Of a DNA stretch of 64,000 nt, positions 7,112 to 14,737 are shown piece after piece. The notes beneath the pieces are model-generated. The model ran no database searches. It had not been told where the DNA came from and saw only the letters and a program-made list of their open reading frames with translations. How positions within the stretch are numbered: position 1 is the stretch's first letter; the number at the start of each line of letters is the position of its first letter. Source of the DNA: Sphingomonas hengshuiensis (lineage in GTDB: Bacteria > Pseudomonadota > Alphaproteobacteria > Sphingomonadales > Sphingomonadaceae). Made by a program: the position numbers and the translations under genes. The stretch spans positions 2,542,001 to 2,606,000 of the forward strand of contig NZ_CP010836.1 of NCBI RefSeq assembly GCF_000935025.1, given 5' to 3'.

Positions 7112-8737
7112 GTGCCCCGCATATTGCGTCGACTCTGGAGTTCCTGCCGCGACCTCCTGGTGGCGGTGCTGCCGATCCTTCTGGTCGGCATGATCGGCGG
7201 GCAATTCAACGCGTCCGAGCACTTCCACGATTTTATTCATGGCGCAGAATTTGTCGAGCTCGACGAATATGAGCTCGGGCTGCTGGTCTCGGGCCTGTTC
7301 TATCTCGGATTGCTCCTGCGCAGGACACGCCGGCTGCGCACCGAATTGAGGATGCGCCGATCCGCCGAACAGGAAGCCAAGCAGCTCGCCGATCATGACG
7401 CGCTGACCGGGCTGTCCAACCGACGCTCGCTGACCGCCTATATCGGCGCCGCGCTGCACCCGATCACGCCCGGGACGATGATCAGCGTGCTCGCGATCGA
7501 TCTCGACCGGTTCAAGCCGATCAACGATACCTATGGCCATGAAGGCGGCGACCTGGCGCTCTGCACGATCGCCAATCGCATCCAGAAGCTGGTCGGCGAA
7601 CGGGGTGCGGTCGCGCGGATGGGCGGCGACGAATTCGCCTGCGTGATCCGTCATCCGGAGGGGTCGGCACTGCCCATGGAGCTGGCCGAGGCGATCCTGC
7701 ACGCGGTTGCAAAGCCGATCCAGTTGCGCGGCGGGTTGGCGGAAGTCAGCGCCTCGATCGGCGTCCTCACCGCCGCTCCGGGCAGCCGCAGCGCCGAGGA
7801 CATATTGGGCGCCGCCGATTTCGCGATGTACCGCGCCAAACGCGCCGGGCGATCCTCCTGTTGCGAGTTCGTGCCCGCGATGGAGGCCGAGATGCGCGAC
7901 CGCGCTCAGCTTGAACTCGACATGCATGCGGGGATCAACCGCGGCGAATTCATCCCCTATTTCCAGCCGATCGTGATGCTCAGGTCGGGCGAAGTGACGG
8001 GGTTCGAGGCGCTCGCGCGGTGGAAGCACCCCAATCGCGGGCTGATCGCGCCCGACATCTTCATCCCGATCGCCGAGGACGCCGGGATGATCCAGGATCT
8101 AGGGTTCGCAGTGCTTCGCAAGGCCTGTGCCGAAGCGCGCCACTGGCCCCAGCACCTGACGCTGTCGGTCAACATCTCGCCGCTCCAGCTCAATGATCCG
8201 TGGCTGGCGCAACGCATCCTCCAGGTCCTGTGCACCACGGGCTTCCCCGCGGGCCGGTTGATCGTCGAGGTCACCGAGAACCGGCTGGTGCAGGATATGG
8301 AGGCCGCGCGCACGATCCTGATGTCGCTCAAAACTGCCGGAATCCAGGTCGCGCTCGACGATTTCGGCACCGGCTATGCCAGCCTCAAGCATCTGCGCGA
8401 ACTGGCGTTCAATCGGATCAAGATCGATCGCAATTTCGTCCAGGACATGGACGCCGAAGAGAATGGCCAGATCGTCCGCGCGATCCTGAGCCTGAGCGAG
8501 GGATTGGGCCTGCCCGTCACTGCCGAGGGAATCGAGACCGACGACAATGCGACGGCGCTGGCGCTGCTCGGCTGCGATTTCGGCCAGGGCTATCTGTTCA
8601 GCCGCCCCGTCGATGCCGCTGCCGCACTCCTGATCGCGCGGTCGAGAGCCTATCCCGGCCATGGCACCGACGCGCAACCGCCCGTCCATATCGCCGAACC
8701 CGCGATCGGCCAGGCCTCGGCACGCTACGGCACCTGA
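7112..8737 (+). CDS. Membrane-anchored GGDEF-EAL cyclic-di-GMP protein
   Basis: A 541-residue protein that can in principle make and break cyclic di-GMP. Two membrane segments (~12-30 and ~52-68) bracket a short periplasmic loop. The diguanylate cyclase domain (~85-250) has an intact GGDEF at residues 171-175. The phosphodiesterase domain (~275-520) has EAL at 299-301, DDFGTGYASL and AEGIE, so both active sites look complete. The product-inhibition RxxD motif before GGDEF is absent (GERG instead), so cyclase feedback control is unlikely. The start is GTG with GGGAGAGG just upstream. Its place beside flagellar genes fits a switch between swimming and sessile life. Confidence 0.9.
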   Translation: MPRILRRLWSSCRDLLVAVLPILLVGMIGGQFNASEHFHDFIHGAEFVELDEYELGLLVSGLFYLGLLLRRTRRLRTELRMRRSAEQEAKQLADHDALTGLSNRRSLTAYIGAALHPITPGTMISVLAIDLDRFKPINDTYGHEGGDLALCTIANRIQKLVGERGAVARMGGDEFACVIRHPEGSALPMELAEAILHAVAKPIQLRGGLAEVSASIGVLTAAPGSRSAEDILGAADFAMYRAKRAGRSSCCEFVPAMEAEMRDRAQLELDMHAGINRGEFIPYFQPIVMLRSGEVTGFEALARWKHPNRGLIAPDIFIPIAEDAGMIQDLGFAVLRKACAEARHWPQHLTLSVNISPLQLNDPWLAQRILQVLCTTGFPAGRLIVEVTENRLVQDMEAARTILMSLKTAGIQVALDDFGTGYASLKHLRELAFNRIKIDRNFVQDMDAEENGQIVRAILSLSEGLGLPVTAEGIETDDNATALALLGCDFGQGYLFSRPVDAAAALLIARSRAYPGHGTDAQPPVHIAEPAIGQASARYGT

Positions 8738-8787
8738 TCGCGCCACGCCCGGCGTGACATCGCGGAAGCGCATGCTAGGAGGGCGGC

Positions 8788-9444
8788 ATGGGCAAATTGG
8801 TTGCGATCGAGGGCGCCGATGGCGTCGGCAAGAACACCGCATCGCGCGGGCTGTGCGACGCGCTGAACGCCGCGGGCCGCAGCGCGACGGTGATAGGGTT
8901 TCCGCGCTATGGCGAGACTTTGGCGGGGGTGACGATCGGGCGCTTCCTGGCCGGTGAGGTGCCCGTGCCGGTGACGCCGCACGCCGCCGCAGTGCTCTAT
9001 GCGCTCGACCGCTTCGAATGGCTTCCGCGCATACAGGAAGCGCTGGCGGCGCATGACGTGGTCATCTTCGACCGCTATATCGCCTCCAACATGGCGTACC
9101 AGGCCGCGCGGATGCAGAGTGGCGACACCGACGCGATGATGGCGTGGATCGCCGCGCTGGAAACCGGGCAGTTCGGGCTGCCGGTGCCCGCGCTATCGAT
9201 CTATCTCGATACGCCCTGGGAGCTTGCCCGCGCGATGATCCTGCAAAAGGCACAGCGCAGCTACACCGACCAGAGCTTCGACGCCTATGAGGCCGATATC
9301 GCGCTTCAGCAGCGCGTGCGGGCCAATTACGAATCGATGGTGGCGGCGGCGTTGCTGGGGCCGTGGCGGGTCGTCCGCGCGAGCGAAGGCGGCGCGATGC
9401 GTCCGCCCGCCGCTATCGTGGATGAAATTATCGCGCATATCTGA
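8788..9444 (+). CDS. tmk: dTMP kinase, mycobacterial-type
   Basis: A 218-residue P-loop kinase that phosphorylates dTMP to dTDP. The P-loop reads GADGVGKNT; FPRYG and DRYIASNMAYQAAR are the dTMP-binding and DR(Y) motifs. These segments resemble the Mycobacterium tuberculosis enzyme (GVDGAGK, FPRYG, DRYVASNAAYSAAR) more than the usual proteobacterial Tmk (FEGGEGVGKST). GGAGGGCGGC directly precedes the ATG. This may be a transferred or second copy; a standard tmk elsewhere in the genome cannot be checked from this window. It stands alone between the GGDEF-EAL gene and the xylX promoter. Confidence 0.85.
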   Translation: MGKLVAIEGADGVGKNTASRGLCDALNAAGRSATVIGFPRYGETLAGVTIGRFLAGEVPVPVTPHAAAVLYALDRFEWLPRIQEALAAHDVVIFDRYIASNMAYQAARMQSGDTDAMMAWIAALETGQFGLPVPALSIYLDTPWELARAMILQKAQRSYTDQSFDAYEADIALQQRVRANYESMVAAALLGPWRVVRASEGGAMRPPAAIVDEIIAHI

Positions 9445-9484
9445 AACATTAGGGCGACTTACCTGCGTTAACGCTGCGTCCTGC

Positions 9485-9524
9485 TTGACAGTGCCGCCTG
9501 CCTGACACCATGGTAGCGCTATCA
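9485..9524 (+). promoter_or_regulatory. xylX promoter with LacI-type operator
   Basis: A TTGACA at 9485-9490 is followed after exactly 20 bases by the 14-bp palindrome TGGTAGCGCTATCA (9511-9524). The operator covers the expected -10/start region. The same 20-base spacing between TTGACA and the operator is found at the xyn10 promoter. Repression by the LacI-family protein encoded at 18175-19245 is inferred. Confidence 0.75.
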
Positions 9525-9552
9525 AAGCACCATTTGTTGGGCGAGAGGGTAT

Positions 9553-10680
9553 TTGAAAGCGTCTCCTGTAGCATTGCTGCCTGCCGATCATGCGCAGGCC
9601 ATTCTCGTCGGTCGGGTTCAGCGCGACGCCGGGCCCTGCCCTGTCGTCGTCCGCGGAGGCAACGTCTATGACGTGTCGCAGTCCGCGCCGACGGTCGCCG
9701 ACCTGCTCGAGCGCGGCGACGCGGCGACGATCGCGGGCGAATTGCTGTGCGCCGCCGATGCGCTCGGCACGCCCGAAGGGCCGCAGTTGCTGGCGCCGGT
9801 CGACCTGCAGTGCATCAAGGCGTGCGGCGTCACCTTCGCGGTCTCGGCGATCGAGCGCGTGATCGAAGAGCGCGCGCGCGGCGATTCGGCCAAGGCGGCG
9901 GAGATCCGCGGCGAACTGGAAGCCAAGGTCGGCTCGGGCATCCGCTCGGTCGTCCCGGGCAGCGACGATGCCGCCAGCCTGAAGGCCGCGCTGATCGACG
10001 CCGGCATGTGGTCGCAATATCTGGAAGTCGCGATCGGCCCCGATGCCGAGGTGTTCACCAAGGCGCCCGTGCTCTCCGCGATCGGATGGGGCGGCGATAT
10101 CGGCATCCGGTCGGATTCGGATTGGAACAACCCGGAGCCCGAAGTCGTGCTGGTGGTCGACCGCGACGGCGTGCCCCGCGGCGCGACCCTGGGCAACGAC
10201 GTCAACCTGCGCGATTTCGAAGGGCGCAGCGCGCTGCTGCTCGGCAAGGCCAAGGATAACAACGCCTCGACATCGCTTGGGCCGTTCATCCGGCTGTTCG
10301 ACGACAGCTTCACGATGGACGATGTCCGCTCGGCCGAAGTCGACCTCGTCATCGACGGGCCGGAGGGCTATCGCCTGACCGGCACCAACAAGATGAGCCA
10401 GATCAGCCGCGATCCCGAGGACCTCGTCCGCCAGACGCTGAGCGAGCATCAATATCCCGACGGTTTCGCGCTGTTCCTGGGCACGCTGTTCGCGCCCGTC
10501 CAGGATCGCGACCATCCCGGCCGCGGCTTCACGCACAAGGATGGCGACGTCGTCGCGATCTCGACGCCGAAGCTGGGCGCGCTGGTCAATCGCGTGACGA
10601 CGTCCAAGGCGGCGGCGCCCTGGACGTTCGGCATCCGCGACCTGATGCGCAACCTGGCGGCGCGCGGCCTGCTGGCATGA
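9553..10680 (+). CDS. xylX: 2-keto-3-deoxyxylonate dehydratase XylX
   Basis: A 375-residue protein of the fumarylacetoacetate-hydrolase fold, like Caulobacter XylX, which dehydrates 2-keto-3-deoxy-D-xylonate to alpha-ketoglutarate semialdehyde. Family segments include CGVTFAVSAIERVIEER, the metal-site region NNPEPEVVLVVDRDG with nearby LGNDVNLRDFEGRS, and GTNKMSQISRDPEDLV. The start is TTG at 9553, with GAGAGGG just upstream; no better ATG exists before the conserved region. It is first in a rightward xylX-xylB-xylC run under the operator at 9511. The identification is supported by the xylose genes on both sides. Confidence 0.88.
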   Translation: MKASPVALLPADHAQAILVGRVQRDAGPCPVVVRGGNVYDVSQSAPTVADLLERGDAATIAGELLCAADALGTPEGPQLLAPVDLQCIKACGVTFAVSAIERVIEERARGDSAKAAEIRGELEAKVGSGIRSVVPGSDDAASLKAALIDAGMWSQYLEVAIGPDAEVFTKAPVLSAIGWGGDIGIRSDSDWNNPEPEVVLVVDRDGVPRGATLGNDVNLRDFEGRSALLLGKAKDNNASTSLGPFIRLFDDSFTMDDVRSAEVDLVIDGPEGYRLTGTNKMSQISRDPEDLVRQTLSEHQYPDGFALFLGTLFAPVQDRDHPGRGFTHKDGDVVAISTPKLGALVNRVTTSKAAAPWTFGIRDLMRNLAARGLLA

Positions 10681-10758
10681 TCGCCGCGCCGCTGCGCGCA
10701 CTTCCTCATAGCGCCCCGTGGCGCGCCCTATCCTTTTCTGTTCAGGTATCCCGATCCC

Positions 10759-11556
10759 ATGTCCGACGCTGATCCCATGCACGCCACGCTTTCGGGCGAC
10801 CGCCGGGCAACCTACCCCAGCCTGCGCGGCAAGCGCGTGCTGATCAGCGGCGGCGGATCGGGGATCGGCGCCGGGCTGGTCGAGGGTTTCGTGCGTCAGG
10901 GCGCCGACGTCACCTTTTTCGACATCGCCGAGTCCGATTCACAGGCGCTGGTCGACAGCCTTGCCGGTGCCGAGATCGCCCCGATCTTCAAGCATGCCGA
11001 CCTTACCGATGTGAAGAGCGTGCAGTCGCTCATCGCCGGGCTGATCGAGGATCACGGCGCGTTCGACATATTGATCAACAACGCCGCGAATGACGACCGT
11101 CATTCGATCGAGGAAGTCACCGAAGCCTATTGGGAGAACCGCATCGCGGTGAACCTGAAGCATCTGTTTTTCGTCGCGCAGGCGGTGATCCCGGGGATGA
11201 AGGACAAGCAGGCGGGGGTGATCATCAACCTCGGCTCGATCTCCTGGCACCTCGCGCTCGAGGAACTCACGCTCTACCAGACGTGCAAGGCCGGGATCGA
11301 AGGCATGACGCGCAGCTTCGCGCGCGAACTGGGCGGGGACAATATCCGTTCGGTGTGCATCGTCCCCGGCAATGTGAAGACCCCGCGCCAGATGAAATGG
11401 TACACGCCCGAGGGCGAGGCGGAGATCGTCGCCGCGCAGTGCCTGAAAGGACGGCTGGTCCCCGACGACATCGCCGCGATGGCGCTGTTCCTTGCCTCCG
11501 ACGACGCTCGGCTGGTAACGGGGCACGAATATTTCGTGGATGCAGGCTGGAGATAA
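10759..11556 (+). CDS. xylB: D-xylose 1-dehydrogenase (SDR family) XylB
   Basis: A 265-residue short-chain dehydrogenase that oxidises D-xylose to D-xylono-lactone with NAD+. The cofactor motif GGGSGIGAG lies near residue 34 and NNAAND near 110; the catalytic set is Ser in GSISWH and YQTCK (YxxxK). Long stretches such as GNVKTPRQMKWYTPEG and TGHEYFVDAGWR match Caulobacter XylB closely. It carries ~15 extra N-terminal residues relative to that protein, so a later start (ATG at 10777) is possible. It follows xylX by 78 bases and is followed by xylC, whose ATG is one base after its stop. Confidence 0.93.
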   Translation: MSDADPMHATLSGDRRATYPSLRGKRVLISGGGSGIGAGLVEGFVRQGADVTFFDIAESDSQALVDSLAGAEIAPIFKHADLTDVKSVQSLIAGLIEDHGAFDILINNAANDDRHSIEEVTEAYWENRIAVNLKHLFFVAQAVIPGMKDKQAGVIINLGSISWHLALEELTLYQTCKAGIEGMTRSFARELGGDNIRSVCIVPGNVKTPRQMKWYTPEGEAEIVAAQCLKGRLVPDDIAAMALFLASDDARLVTGHEYFVDAGWR

Positions 11557-11557
11557 G

Positions 11558-12448
11558 ATGACCAACGTAGCGACGTCCGAGCCGGTCAGCGTCTGGCAGC
11601 TTGGCGGCCCGCTGCTCGAAGGGCCGGTGTGGGTCGCGCGCGACGCCGCCTTGTGGTTCGTCGACATCAAGAGCCACAAGATCCACCGCTTCGATCCGCA
11701 GAGCGACTCGCCGCGCAGCTGGGACGCGCCGGGGCAGATCGGCTTCGTCCTGCCCATCGAAGCCGGCGGCTTCGTCGCGGGGCTCCAATCGGGGCTCGCG
11801 AAGTTCGACGAGCGCGACGGCAGCTTCCTGCCGATCGTCGCGCCCGAACCCGATCTGCCCGGCAACCGGCTCAACGACGCCACGGTCGATCCGCAGGGCC
11901 GCCTGTGGTTCGGCAGTATGGACGATGCCGAGGCCGACGCCACCGGCACGATCTACCGGCTGGGCGCCGACAGCGTGTGCGTACCCACCAGCCCGCGCGT
12001 CTCGATCACCAACGGCCCCGCGCTCAGCCCCGATGGCCGGACGCTCTACCATGTCGATACGCTGGGGGGCATCGTCTATGCCTGCGACGTCGACGAGGCG
12101 GGGATGCTGGTGAACCGCCGCGAATTCGCGCGGATTCCGAACGAGGACGGCTATCCCGACGGCCCCGCGGTCGATGCCGAGGGCTGTGTGTGGATCGGGC
12201 TGTACAAGGGCTGGTCGGTCCGCCGCTATTCGCCCGCGGGCGAACTGCTCGAAACCGTGCGCTTCCCGGTGAGCGCGATCACCAAGATCGCGTTCGGCGG
12301 CCCCGATCTCAAGACGGTGTTCGCCACCACCGCGAACAAGCATTGCTCGGTGATCGAACTGGAAAGCGAGCCGCATGCCGGCGACCTGTTCCGCTTCACG
12401 GTCGACGTCCCCGGCCTGCCCGGCACGCTGATCCGCGAAGGCGTCTGA
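11558..12448 (+). CDS. xylC: Xylonolactonase XylC (SMP-30/gluconolactonase family)
   Basis: A 296-residue six-bladed beta-propeller lactonase that opens D-xylonolactone to D-xylonate. Metal-binding signatures of the SMP-30 family are present: Glu in LLEGPVW, Asn-Asp in NRLNDATVDPQGRLWFGSM, the central ITNGPALSPDG, and Asp in DGYPDGPAVDAEG. The start at 11558 is preferred over an upstream in-frame ATG (11540, inside xylB) because GGAG lies just upstream. It is the last gene of the xylXBC run. The next gene, tetR, converges from the right with 13 bases between stops. Confidence 0.92.
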   Translation: MTNVATSEPVSVWQLGGPLLEGPVWVARDAALWFVDIKSHKIHRFDPQSDSPRSWDAPGQIGFVLPIEAGGFVAGLQSGLAKFDERDGSFLPIVAPEPDLPGNRLNDATVDPQGRLWFGSMDDAEADATGTIYRLGADSVCVPTSPRVSITNGPALSPDGRTLYHVDTLGGIVYACDVDEAGMLVNRREFARIPNEDGYPDGPAVDAEGCVWIGLYKGWSVRRYSPAGELLETVRFPVSAITKIAFGGPDLKTVFATTANKHCSVIELESEPHAGDLFRFTVDVPGLPGTLIREGV

Positions 12449-12461
12449 CGGCGCGCGAGCC

Positions 12462-13091
12462 TCACCCGCGGTAGATTGCCTCTGCCATCGCGGCGATGCC
12501 CGCCCGCGCGCGTTCCCACCCCGCCTCGTCGCGCAGGTCGATCCCGAGGAACCGCCCGCTCGATGCCGCGGCGAGCACCAGTTGCTGGACGCCCGCGATC
12601 ATGAAGACGTTGAGCATCGGCGCGTCCACACCCGGCGGCCGATTGATCGTCCCCTTCTCGCGCGTGATCCATTGCGACAAGGCGCGGTCGCGCGCGGTGG
12701 CGAAGCGCGTCGCCAGCGGCCCCGGGTCGGCCAGTTCCCAGGCCAGGATTCGCTGGGCCAGCCGATTGCCGCGCAGCGCGTCGAGCAGCGCGATCGCGAG
12801 GCGCGACATAAGCTCGGCATAGGAGCGCGGCGGCGTTGCATAGGCGCGCGCGGACAGCGCCGCCTCCAGCGCGGCGGCAACATCCTCGCCCACGGCCTCC
12901 GCAAGCCCGTCCATCCCGCCGAAATGGCGGTAGATCATCTGCTTGTCATAGCCCGATGCGCGGGCGATCACGTTGACGCCCCAGGTCGCAAACCCCCGCT
13001 CGGCAAGCACGTCCTTCGCCGCCGACAATATCACGCCGCGCGTGCGGACCGGATCGCGCGGGCGGTCCTTCGGAATATCTTCGCGTTTCAT
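12462..13091 (-). CDS. TetR-family transcriptional regulator
   Basis: A 209-residue regulator with an N-terminal TetR helix-turn-helix (~15-60: RGVILSAAKDVLAERGF, VIARASGYDKQMIYRHFG) and an alpha-helical ligand-binding domain. The substitution of the usual YYHF by IYRHF is common. It transcribes towards xylC but shares no operon with the xylose genes. A palindrome at 13116-13129 between its start and the CDP-alcohol phosphatidyltransferase gene is a candidate operator, which would make that divergent gene its likely target. The ligand is unknown. Confidence 0.85.
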   Translation of the reverse strand: MKREDIPKDRPRDPVRTRGVILSAAKDVLAERGFATWGVNVIARASGYDKQMIYRHFGGMDGLAEAVGEDVAAALEAALSARAYATPPRSYAELMSRLAIALLDALRGNRLAQRILAWELADPGPLATRFATARDRALSQWITREKGTINRPPGVDAPMLNVFMIAGVQQLVLAAASSGRFLGIDLRDEAGWERARAGIAAMAEAIYRG

Positions 13092-13115
13092 GCCATTCCC
13101 CTTGGCGACCGAGTA

Positions 13116-13129
13116 TCACCGCACGGTGA
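13116..13129. promoter_or_regulatory. Candidate TetR operator
   Basis: A perfect 6-bp inverted repeat with 2-base spacer, TCACCGCACGGTGA, lies 25 bases upstream of the tetR start in the divergent region between tetR and the CDP-alcohol phosphatidyltransferase gene. Size and position fit a TetR-dimer site; binding is not shown. Nothing else recognisable is in the 206-bp gap. Confidence 0.45.
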
Positions 13130-13297
13130 ACAGCGTCATTTCGGGGAAATACGGTGGGCGCTCGCGCTATTGCCGTCGGCTACCCGACATCTGCCCGTTT
13201 TCGATCCTCGGCTATGGCGGAACGATTTAATCAAACCGCGACCGCAGCCTGTCGCACGCCGCCTTGCGCATCGACGCACTAAGGCAGATAAGGCGAC

Positions 13298-13984
13298 ATG
13301 GAGATTTTGCCTGGCAGTGCGCCGCGCCCGATTTCGAGAATACAGAAGAATATTCTAGCATCCTCGGAACGCAGACTTTTGACGTGGCTTTGCAGCCATC
13401 TGCCGCGTTGGGTGACGCCTGACAAACTGACCGCGCTAGGCGTGGCCGGCGCCTTTGCGATCTTCGCAGGATACGCCGCCAGCATCGCCAGCCCCAAATG
13501 GCTCTGGCTCGCACTGGCAGGCTATTTCATCCAATGGTTCGGCGACTCACTGGACGGAAGCCTTGCGCGCTATCGCCGAATCGAGCGCCCCTCCTACGGA
13601 TATTTTCTAGATCATAGTTGTGACGGAATCGCGACATTGCTGATCCTCGCAGGGATAGGCTTCAGCCCCTTCGTGCGGGTGGACGTCGCGCTGCTCGCGC
13701 TCGCAGGCTATCTGCTGATGTCGATCCACGCCTATCTGTCGGCCCGCGTGCTGGGCGAACTCAAGCTCTCCTATCTCGCCGCGGGGCCGACCGAGATCCG
13801 CTTCGTGCTCATCACCATGACCATATTGATGATGACGCTGGGGCCGGATCGCATGGTCTTCCCCGAATTTTCGGGGTTCGACCTGTTCGTCGGCGGGGTC
13901 GCCACGCTGCTGATCGGGCTGTTCGTGGGACAGACGCTGGTGACGGCGAAGCGGCTTGCCCTGATCGACGTCAAGCGCGCCTGA
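13298..13984 (+). CDS. CDP-alcohol phosphatidyltransferase family protein
   Basis: A 228-residue integral membrane protein with about six hydrophobic segments. The family signature for transfer of a phospho-alcohol from a CDP-linked donor is complete: DSLDG, SLAR, then G and the two final aspartates in YGYFLDHSCD (residues ~80-105). The acceptor alcohol cannot be told; the protein is too divergent to name PgsA or PssA, and it may make a minor phospholipid. AAGG stands just before the ATG. The neighbouring GNAT gene converges, with its stop immediately after this one. Confidence 0.85.
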   Translation: MEILPGSAPRPISRIQKNILASSERRLLTWLCSHLPRWVTPDKLTALGVAGAFAIFAGYAASIASPKWLWLALAGYFIQWFGDSLDGSLARYRRIERPSYGYFLDHSCDGIATLLILAGIGFSPFVRVDVALLALAGYLLMSIHAYLSARVLGELKLSYLAAGPTEIRFVLITMTILMMTLGPDRMVFPEFSGFDLFVGGVATLLIGLFVGQTLVTAKRLALIDVKRA

Positions 13985-14671
13985 TCACTCGGGCGCGAGC
14001 ACCGTCACCACGACGCCGCACCGCAGCCGAAAGCCCAGCGATTCGTACAGCGCGATGGCGCCGGGATTGTCGGCATAGGCGTGGAGAAAGGGTTGCTCGC
14101 CGCGCGCGAGCATCCGTCCCGCAACGACTCGCATCAGCGCCCCCGCCAGCCCGCGCCCGCGAAAATCGGGGTGGGTACACACGGCGCTGACTTCGCCATA
14201 GCCCTCGAGCCGCAGCCGCTCGCCCGCCATCGCGACCAGCCTGCCGCCTTCACGGACGCCGATGAAGCTGCCCAGCCTATGGGTGTTGGCGAAGAACGGG
14301 CCGGGCCGGGTGAGCATCGCCAGCGCGAACATCTCCGGCGCGTCGGCATCGCCCAGCGCCAACGGCTCCAGCGGGGCCGCAGCCGGCGCGAGCGCCTCGG
14401 CGACCATCTGCACGCCCGCCCTCGCGCTCTCCACCCGCGTGCCCGGCACCGGCGGCAGTGCGTCGCGCTGCATCACGATCGCCGGCCCCGTCGCCCGGAC
14501 GAGCGCGCCCAGCGCGTCGAGCGAATGCGGGGCATGATCCCCGACCGCAGCAAAGATCGCATAGCCCGGATCGAAGCGCAGTGCCGCGCCTTCCCCCTGC
14601 GCGAGCCCCGCCTGGCGGGTGTGGAGCGCGGCCCAGGCGGGCCGGTCGAGCGGATGCGCGCGGTTCGTCAT
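13985..14671 (-). CDS. GNAT-family N-acetyltransferase
   Basis: A 228-residue acetyltransferase. The C-terminal half has the acetyl-CoA motif A (VCTHPDFRGRGLAGALMRVV) and motif B (YADNPGAIALYESLGFRLR), typical of FR47-like GNAT enzymes. The N-terminal half is poorly conserved and likely sets substrate choice. Substrate unknown. It abuts the convergent CDP-alcohol phosphatidyltransferase gene with no gap and lies downstream of xylD on the same strand after a 66-bp gap; there is no evidence of a functional link with xylose use. Confidence 0.85.
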   Translation of the reverse strand: MTNRAHPLDRPAWAALHTRQAGLAQGEGAALRFDPGYAIFAAVGDHAPHSLDALGALVRATGPAIVMQRDALPPVPGTRVESARAGVQMVAEALAPAAAPLEPLALGDADAPEMFALAMLTRPGPFFANTHRLGSFIGVREGGRLVAMAGERLRLEGYGEVSAVCTHPDFRGRGLAGALMRVVAGRMLARGEQPFLHAYADNPGAIALYESLGFRLRCGVVVTVLAPE

Positions 14672-14737
14672 CCCAGGATGCTATCGTAGCGCGGGCCGCA
14701 CGTCATACCGCTTCGTGCGGCCAAAGCCCTTCACCGG

